Under the pieces are notes generated by a model, which saw only the letters and a list, made by a program, of their open reading frames with translations, made no database searches and was not told where the DNA came from. The position numbers were made by a program, and so were the translations under genes. DNA of 64,000 nt from Bacteroidetes bacterium GWB2_32_14. Its GTDB lineage: Bacteria > Bacteroidota > Bacteroidia > Bacteroidales > UBA12077. The DNA is taken from NCBI GenBank assembly GCA_001768235.1, contig MENK01000035.1, forward strand, positions 2,183-66,182, in the 5' to 3' direction. How positions within the stretch are numbered: the stretch's first letter is position 1; every line of letters starts with the position of its first letter. Of the stretch, positions 58,102 through 64,000 are shown in pieces.

Positions 58102-60180
58102 ATGAAAAATATAAAATCAATATTTTTATTACTTATTGCAGTATTTATTGTTAATACTGTATTATTTGCTCAAATCGACAGAAGCATTCAACCCCAGGCA
58201 GGCCCTGCTCCAGAGTTTAAAATTGATGAATATAAAACATTTACTTTAGAAAACGGATTGAAAGTAATTGTAGTAGAGAATCATAAAATTCCAAGAATTT
58301 CTTATCAATTGTCAATAGATGTTGATCCTGTAATGGAAAAAGAAAATGCAGGATTTGTAAATATGACAGGAGAATTATTAAGTTCAGGAACTTCGTCCAA
58401 AACAAAAAATCAAATTGATGAAACAATAGACTTTCTTGGTGCAAGTTTTTTTACATACACCAATGGAATGTACGGGTTAACTCTTACAAAAAATAAAACC
58501 CAGTTTCTTGAAATCATGTCCGATGTTTTACTAAACCCATTATTCCCGGCTGAAGAAATTGAAAAAAGCAAAAAACAAACGATATCCGGGTTGGCTTCAT
58601 CAAAAACAAATCCACAGTTTATAGCAACACGTGTAGGACAAAAATTAAGAAACGGAAACCATCCTTATTCAGAAATCACAACAGAAGAAACAGTACAGAA
58701 TATTACCCGCGAACATCTTGTAAATTACTACAATGCATATTATAAACCCAATGTTTCCTATTTGGTAATTGTTGGCGATATTTCATTGAAAGATGCAAAA
58801 CAGGATGCTGAAAAATATTTTGGATCTTGGAAAAAAGGGGATGTAAAAAGAAATGAATACCAGTTTCCAAATAAAAATATTGGAACCCGTGTTGCCCTTG
58901 TAAATAAAGAAGATGCCGTTCAATCGTATATTAATATAACTTACCCTGTAAACCTAAAAGTAGGCGACAAGGATGCCCTTTCAGCAATAATCGCAAACGA
59001 GATTCTTGGAAGTGGCACTTTTTCTGCCCGGTTATTAACAAATCTTCGTGAAGATAAAGGATACACTTATGGTGCTTATTCAAGGTTAAGCCTGGATCCT
59101 CTTGTTGGTTATTTTCAGGCTTCAGCGCAGGTTGGCACAGAAGTAACCGATGATGCTGTTAACCAGTTTATTATTGAAATGAACAGGATGAAAAATGAAA
59201 TTGTTGATGATAAAACCCTGCAATTATTTAAAAATATCTATACAGGAACTTTTGCCCGTTCACTTGAAGATCCTCAAACAATTGCAGGCTTTGCCTTCAA
59301 TTCCTTGAAATACAATTTGCCACAGGATTACTATCAAACCTATCTTGAGAAAGTTGCTGCAATTACAAACGATCAGGTAATTGACGCTTCAAAAAAATTT
59401 ATTGATCCAAGCCAGGCAATTGTTGTAGTTGTTGGTGATAAAAATAAAATTTTAGAACCCCTGAAAAAATACAGTTCAACCGGAATTGTTGAAGTTTATG
59501 ATATTTACGGAAACCCCGTGAAAGAAGAATCAACCGTATTGCCTGAAGGGATTAATGCCGAACAGGTAATTCAAAAATATATTGATGCTATTGGCGGAAA
59601 AGAAAATATTGAAAAAATTACAGATATTACGTTAAAGGCAAGCACTTCAATGAACGGGATGACGATTAACATGATAACCTATAAAAAAACTCCAAATAAG
59701 TTTGCCATGGAAATGTTAATGAACGGTAATTTACTTAACAAGCAATCTTTTGATGGTGAAAAAGGTAAAATGAAAGGGTTCCAGGGTGAGAAAGAAATTA
59801 CAGGAAGCGAGTTGGATGAATTAAAAGCAGAAGCTGTAATGAATCAGGAAATGAATTATGCCAACCTGGGAATTCAGTCTAATCTTGCTGGAATTGAAAA
59901 AATAGACGGAAAAGATGCCTACAAAGTAGAACTGATTTCGTCAACAGGTAAAAAATCATACGATTATTTTGATGTTGAAACTGGTTTAAAAATAATGACC
60001 AAACAAACTATTGTTGCACCCCAGGGAGAATTTGAGCAAAACCAGCAATATACAGATTATCGGGAAATAAGTGGAGTAAAGTATCCCTTTTTGATTAAAA
60101 TTACCGGTATCCAAAACATGGAACTAACTATCGACTCGGTTGAAATTAATGCCGGAATTAAAGATGAAATTTTTCAATAG
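58102..60180 (+). CDS. M16-like inactive partner fused to a LolA-like domain
   Basis: A 692-residue exported protein with a signal peptide (about 1-23, LFAQ). Residues of about 35-460 are M16-like, but the zinc motif is gone: the place of HxxEH is NMTGELLSSG. The Arg-Tyr pair of M16 non-catalytic subunits is kept (SARLLTNLREDKGYTYG). Residues of about 480-692 form an added beta-rich domain resembling outer-membrane lipoprotein sorting (LolA-like) proteins. It probably pairs with the active M16 gene upstream. Confidence 0.82.
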   Translation: MKNIKSIFLLLIAVFIVNTVLFAQIDRSIQPQAGPAPEFKIDEYKTFTLENGLKVIVVENHKIPRISYQLSIDVDPVMEKENAGFVNMTGELLSSGTSSKTKNQIDETIDFLGASFFTYTNGMYGLTLTKNKTQFLEIMSDVLLNPLFPAEEIEKSKKQTISGLASSKTNPQFIATRVGQKLRNGNHPYSEITTEETVQNITREHLVNYYNAYYKPNVSYLVIVGDISLKDAKQDAEKYFGSWKKGDVKRNEYQFPNKNIGTRVALVNKEDAVQSYINITYPVNLKVGDKDALSAIIANEILGSGTFSARLLTNLREDKGYTYGAYSRLSLDPLVGYFQASAQVGTEVTDDAVNQFIIEMNRMKNEIVDDKTLQLFKNIYTGTFARSLEDPQTIAGFAFNSLKYNLPQDYYQTYLEKVAAITNDQVIDASKKFIDPSQAIVVVVGDKNKILEPLKKYSSTGIVEVYDIYGNPVKEESTVLPEGINAEQVIQKYIDAIGGKENIEKITDITLKASTSMNGMTINMITYKKTPNKFAMEMLMNGNLLNKQSFDGEKGKMKGFQGEKEITGSELDELKAEAVMNQEMNYANLGIQSNLAGIEKIDGKDAYKVELISSTGKKSYDYFDVETGLKIMTKQTIVAPQGEFEQNQQYTDYREISGVKYPFLIKITGIQNMELTIDSVEINAGIKDEIFQ

Positions 60181-60195
60181 CCTTCGGCAATACAA

Positions 60196-60227
60196 TTGAA
60201 AAGGTTGGTTTTTATCAACCTTTTCAA
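60196..60227. terminator. Terminator after the M16 pair
   Basis: A perfect 12-base stem (TTGAAAAGGTTG and CAACCTTTTCAA) with an 8-base loop, followed by CTTTTTAA. It lies between convergent genes. Confidence 0.85.
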
Positions 60228-60301
60228 CTTTTTAATGTTTTGTAATTAAATATATTACATTCTATTATTTAACAATTAATTTTAAATAAAAATCTTCAAA
60301 A

Positions 60302-62284
60302 TTAGTTCACAATAATCTTTTTAGTTATTTTTTTCCCGTTTATACTGATATTAAGGAAATAGACTCCTTTCGGTTTATCTGAAAAATAAACAATATAATC
60401 TTCAGAATAATTTCGTATTGTTTCATTAACTATTTCGTTCCCTAAAATATTAAAAAGAGAAATTGTTATTTCGGGACAATTTACCGGAAGTTTTATAGTT
60501 AATTTATCTTTAACAGGATTGGGGAAAATTTGCAAATTGTTTAAATCCGGGTTCATATTTGAAGAACTTGATGTACTCACAATATATGTTCCATCCAGAT
60601 ATGTGTCTTCGGCATTATCGTTATCCGTGGCAGTAATCATGAAATAAATTGTTTTACCTGCTTCCTGGGCCGGAATATATGCTTTATATAAAGACTCGGA
60701 TAAAGCCATTGATTTCTCATATATAGTAACTTCTGAGCCCCTTTTCCATTTCAATAAAACAGATGCTATTGTTCCGTCAGTATCGGTTACAGTAGCCGAA
60801 ACCAAAACAGAATCCAAATTGGTCGGACTTGTTGGTGAATATTGAACATCTGAAATACCCGGGGGCTCATTTGCCGGATTTGCTACAATATAATCCTGTT
60901 CTGATGATGTTGCAGAACCTCCTGAATTATCGTTTGCCTCAACTACAAAATAGACATGTGTTGCATCTGCCTGTGCAGGAATTGCTCCTGTATATACATT
61001 TACAGATACTGACATGGAAACCGTATTTTCATAAACACCCGATGTTGTTCCCCATTTAATATTTGCAGATGAAATAGTCCCGTCAGAATCTGTTATTGTA
61101 ACTGAAACATTAACATTCTCAGAACTTGTCGGTGTTGAAGGATTATATTCTAATCCTGAAATAACCGGGTTTTCATTCTCCGGAATATTTACTGAATAAG
61201 AATACTCCGCCGTTTGTGTATTTGCAGCTTCATTGTCGGTCGCTTTTATTTCAAAATATACCGTTGTACCATTTGCCTGAGCAGGAATACCTGTGTTTGT
61301 TATAAATGTTGTTCCTGAAGAAACAGACATTGTAATTGTATTGCTTAATATACCCGAAGTTAAGCCCCAATGCAATTCTGCACTTGAAATGCTTCCGTCA
61401 GAATCTGTTATTGTAGCTGAAATATTTACTGCATCACCTGATGTAGGACTTGATGGTGTTTTTACAATATTTGTAATTGATGGTAACATATTCCCGCTCC
61501 CGCCCCAAATCTGGGCAACATATTCGGGGTGATCGATAAATGGGTTCCGGTTATTTTGAATTGCATATATCGCATTATTTCTATCTATTTCTTTTTGACT
61601 TACAGGGTCAGTATTGCTCCATTGTATTAACATTTCTAAAGCCCAATCGGTAAAACATTTGTCATTGCTTCCGTCAAGCATGGCCGAACCAGGCCAAGAT
61701 GATATTACATTTTCATAGCGAGTTACCATATAAAAATAAGTACGTGCAAAATCACCTTTATATTCGTCAATAGGTTCAAAAACCGTTCCTGTATAACCTG
61801 AATATGATGATGGACCAACTTTACTACCATTTATTGAAGTAAAAGTAGGCGAATTGGTTTCACCATAAGGTAAGCTAGCCCTTGCACTATTAACTACCTT
61901 ACTTGTAGGATAAATATGGAAAATATCTGTATTCATAGGAGCAACTGCACCCCCGAACCATTCTCTGGGAAAAGAGTGTTCCCTATTGTAAAATGTACAT
62001 TCATCTGTTGGTTCAGTTCCATTATCTTGATCTGTTCCAAAAATAAAATCACAATTGGAATAAGTATCCCAAACATATCCATCACTTCTATCATCTGTTG
62101 TATAAAATGCATCCCAAAGTCCAGGTGTATATGAAACGGATGTATGTCCATCGATAATATTATAAAGCTGAGTTTTTAATGTATAACCCGTTCCTGTCGC
62201 ACTATCATAATACCCTGAAGGAATCTGCCCAAATCCGAGTTGCAATAACAAAATCGCAAAACCTGTTAAAAAAAATTTTTTCAT
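60302..62284 (-). CDS. Secreted endonuclease I-family nuclease with Ig-like repeats and T9SS sorting domain
   Basis: A 660-residue protein. The ATG at 62284 gives a good signal peptide (MKKFFLTGFAILLLQLGFGQ); one at 62308 adds eight residues. Residues of about 25-260 are the endonuclease I domain with the His-Me finger NREHSFPREWFGG and FHIYPTSKVVNSARASLPYGE. Three Ig-like repeats of about 95 residues follow (each with a SDGxISSA or TDGTIASV type strand). The last 75 residues are a T9SS type A sorting domain. It probably degrades extracellular DNA or RNA. Confidence 0.9.
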   Translation of the reverse strand: MKKFFLTGFAILLLQLGFGQIPSGYYDSATGTGYTLKTQLYNIIDGHTSVSYTPGLWDAFYTTDDRSDGYVWDTYSNCDFIFGTDQDNGTEPTDECTFYNREHSFPREWFGGAVAPMNTDIFHIYPTSKVVNSARASLPYGETNSPTFTSINGSKVGPSSYSGYTGTVFEPIDEYKGDFARTYFYMVTRYENVISSWPGSAMLDGSNDKCFTDWALEMLIQWSNTDPVSQKEIDRNNAIYAIQNNRNPFIDHPEYVAQIWGGSGNMLPSITNIVKTPSSPTSGDAVNISATITDSDGSISSAELHWGLTSGILSNTITMSVSSGTTFITNTGIPAQANGTTVYFEIKATDNEAANTQTAEYSYSVNIPENENPVISGLEYNPSTPTSSENVNVSVTITDSDGTISSANIKWGTTSGVYENTVSMSVSVNVYTGAIPAQADATHVYFVVEANDNSGGSATSSEQDYIVANPANEPPGISDVQYSPTSPTNLDSVLVSATVTDTDGTIASVLLKWKRGSEVTIYEKSMALSESLYKAYIPAQEAGKTIYFMITATDNDNAEDTYLDGTYIVSTSSSSNMNPDLNNLQIFPNPVKDKLTIKLPVNCPEITISLFNILGNEIVNETIRNYSEDYIVYFSDKPKGVYFLNISINGKKITKKIIVN

Positions 62285-62442
62285 TTTACTTCTGTTACTT
62301 ATTATCATTCTCTTTATTCCCCAATTTTTTACCTCTAACGGGGGAATAATTGTACTAATAATTCATGAAATTGTTTCACTTTTTTCAATCTAATTTCATA
62401 CTTTCGTCAATTCATCGCCATATAACAAACAAAATATTAAAA

Positions 62443-62895
62443 ATGAAAGCTGTAATTCAACGAGTTAGTGAGGCATCGGTTACAATTGACAACAAAATCA
62501 AATCTGAAATTAAACTCGGTTTATTGCTTCTAATAGGAATTGAAGAAGCAGATAATACAGATGATATTCAATGGTTAAGCAACAAAATTTGCCAGCTTCG
62601 CATTTTCAACGATGAAACCGGGGTGATGAACCTTTCTGTTAAAGATATTGACGGTGAAATTCTTGCAATAAGCCAGTTTACATTACATGCAAAAATTAAA
62701 AAAGGAAATCGGCCATCGTATATACAGGCTGCTAAACCCGAGATTGCTATCCTGTTATACAATCAATTTGTAGAACAAATCAGCTTTGATTTAGGTAAAA
62801 ATATCAAGACCGGAGAATTTGGAGCGCACATGGCTGTTGAATTAATTAACGATGGCCCTGTAACCATCTTGGTTGATACAAAAAATAAAGAATAA
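62443..62895 (+). CDS. dtd: D-aminoacyl-tRNA deacylase
   Basis: A 150-residue enzyme that removes D-amino acids and glycine wrongly attached to tRNA. The conserved SQFTLHA (77-83) and the GPVT motif (138-141) are present, and MKAVIQRVSEASVTID is the typical start. A longer frame opens 78 bases upstream but the extra residues do not fit the family. It ends one base before the MFS gene. Confidence 0.96.
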   Translation: MKAVIQRVSEASVTIDNKIKSEIKLGLLLLIGIEEADNTDDIQWLSNKICQLRIFNDETGVMNLSVKDIDGEILAISQFTLHAKIKKGNRPSYIQAAKPEIAILLYNQFVEQISFDLGKNIKTGEFGAHMAVELINDGPVTILVDTKNKE

Positions 62896-62896
62896 A

Positions 62897-64000
62897 ATGG
62901 ATGAACCCTCAACAAAATCAATACAAAGAGCAACCCTGATTGTTGCATCAACGGCATCATTTATAACTCCTTTTATTGGAGCATCAATTAATATTGCTCT
63001 TCCTTCAATCGGGAAAGAATTTTCAGCAAATGCCTTATTATTAAGCTGGGTTGCCACTTCGTTTTTATTGTCGTCAGCTATTTTTCTGGTTCCATTCGGA
63101 AGAATCGCCGATATTTACGGGCGAAAAAAGATTTTTAATTTAGGAATTATTATTTACACTATTTTCACTTTCTTTAGCGCTTATGCTCCTGATATTAAAA
63201 TACTTATTCTATTACGCATTTTCCAGGGAATGGGTGGAGCAATGATATTTGGTACCGGAATGGCAATTATTACTTCTGTTTTCCCTCGTGAAAGCAGGGG
63301 GAAAGCACTGGGGATAGTTGTTTCTGCTGTTTATGCAGGGTTAACCTTAGGCCCGTTTATTGGCGGGGTTTTAACAAAAAATTATGGCTGGCACAGCATT
63401 TTTATTTTTACAATTCCTTTCGGGTTGCTTGCCCTGATTTTAAGTTTTATCTTCTTAAAAGATGATTGGGCAGAAGCCAAAGGAGAAAAATTCGACTGGA
63501 AAGGTTCCTTATTATATGCTGTTTCAATAACATCACTCATTTATGGTTTCAGCCAATTGCCCGGGTTAATCGGGGGAATTCTTACAATTCTTGGCGTTCT
63601 TGGTCTCTGGTTATTTATATCGTTTGAAAAACATCTTGATTTCCCTGTTTTAAATATCCGGTTATTTCAAAACAACCAGGTTTTTGCATTTTCTAACTAT
63701 GCTGCATTAATCAATTACAGTGCAACTTTTGCTATTGGTTTTTTATTAAGCCTTTATCTACAATATATAAAAGGATTAAATCCCCAGGAGGCTGGACAAA
63801 TACTAGTTATTCAACCATTACTTATGGCTGTTTTTTCTCCAATTACAGGAAAATTATCTGACAAAATAAACGCGGGAAAAGTAGCATCAATAGGAATGGC
63901 CATGATTTCTGCAGGATTAGTAATTATAAGCTTTATTAATTCTCAAACATCTTTACGTATGATTGTTCCAGTATTAATTCTTTTCGGGATTGGCCTAGCC
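62897..64000 (+). CDS. MFS multidrug exporter, DHA2 type (cut by window edge)
   Basis: The first 368 codons of an open frame that continues past the window. Translation gives MDEPSTKSIQRATLIVAS, then at least ten membrane helices. GRIADIYGRKKIF after helix 2 is the MFS motif A, and RIFQGMGGAMIFGTGMAI after helix 4 with GPFIGGVL in helix 5 matches the 14-helix EmrB/QacA drug/H+ antiporter group. It begins one base after dtd (TAAATG), so the two are likely cotranscribed. Confidence 0.88.
   Translation, partial: MDEPSTKSIQRATLIVASTASFITPFIGASINIALPSIGKEFSANALLLSWVATSFLLSSAIFLVPFGRIADIYGRKKIFNLGIIIYTIFTFFSAYAPDIKILILLRIFQGMGGAMIFGTGMAIITSVFPRESRGKALGIVVSAVYAGLTLGPFIGGVLTKNYGWHSIFIFTIPFGLLALILSFIFLKDDWAEAKGEKFDWKGSLLYAVSITSLIYGFSQLPGLIGGILTILGVLGLWLFISFEKHLDFPVLNIRLFQNNQVFAFSNYAALINYSATFAIGFLLSLYLQYIKGLNPQEAGQILVIQPLLMAVFSPITGKLSDKINAGKVASIGMAMISAGLVIISFINSQTSLRMIVPVLILFGIGLA

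Overview
The window is AT-rich chromosomal DNA from a member of the Bacteroidota, probably an anaerobic or facultative Bacteroidales/Marinilabiliales-type lineage. The supports are: three secreted proteins with C-terminal type IX secretion (T9SS) sorting domains; promoters of the Bacteroidota form (-33 TTTG, -7 TAnnTTTG); almost no Shine-Dalgarno sequences; a typical DUF177-rpmF-plsX-fabH cluster; bactofilin next to ATP synthase accessory genes; and both a V-type and an F-type ATPase. No phage, transposase, plasmid, CRISPR or restriction genes were seen. Most of the window is ordinary core genome.

Layout. (1) 1-12.1 kb, minus strand: a bioenergetic block. Bactofilin and a small four-helix membrane protein are followed by seven V-type ATPase genes (E, DUF2764 in the C position, A, B, D, I, K) with their own promoter and terminator, then by F-type atpB-E-F-H-A, which runs off the left edge. 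atpD and atpC lie separately at 25.0-26.9 kb. (2) 12.2-17.1 kb: a secreted gluzincin/beta-propeller/beta-barrel protein, a T9SS-exported nuclease/phosphatase-fold protein and a SUI1-type translation factor. (3) 17.3-23.3 kb, plus strand: a large DUF2723 membrane protein, then DUF177, L32, PlsX and FabH, which couple ribosome and lipid synthesis. (4) 23.3-31.6 kb: a heptosyltransferase-family enzyme, an alpha/beta hydrolase, atpC/atpD, three tandem outer-membrane beta-barrel paralogues, a polyprenyl synthase and a Na/phosphate cotransporter. (5) 31.6-39.9 kb, minus strand: a TPR-PP2C phosphatase, an O-antigen ligase-like protein, Wzz, a small membrane protein, TyrS, a methionine gamma-lyase-like enzyme and a CvpA protein. 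(6) 40.2-49.7 kb: tRNA-Arg(CCT), a K/H antiporter, an unknown exported protein, a histidine kinase, an AsmA-like protein, a U32 peptidase and hypotheticals. (7) 49.8-64 kb: lipoprotein-like and membrane proteins, an M1 aminopeptidase, a CPxC protein with an unusually strong ribosome binding site, YitT, a universal stress protein, a DUF2975/Xre pair, an M16 protease pair, a T9SS endonuclease I, Dtd and an MFS exporter cut by the right edge.

The most notable region is the ATPase block. Its V-type operon sits as an independent transcription unit between the F-type accessory genes and atpB. Several of its genes have Shine-Dalgarno sequences while the F-type genes have none. Its K subunit carries the residues that bind sodium in the Enterococcus hirae enzyme, whereas the F-type c subunit looks proton-type. 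A perfect hairpin terminator lies just after atpE. Other leads are a 10-base match to the anti-Shine-Dalgarno in front of a zinc-ribbon-like gene at 53.1 kb, and a full promoter at 40.2 kb that drives no open reading frame ahead of tRNA-Arg. All readings are from sequence inspection only; no database search was run.
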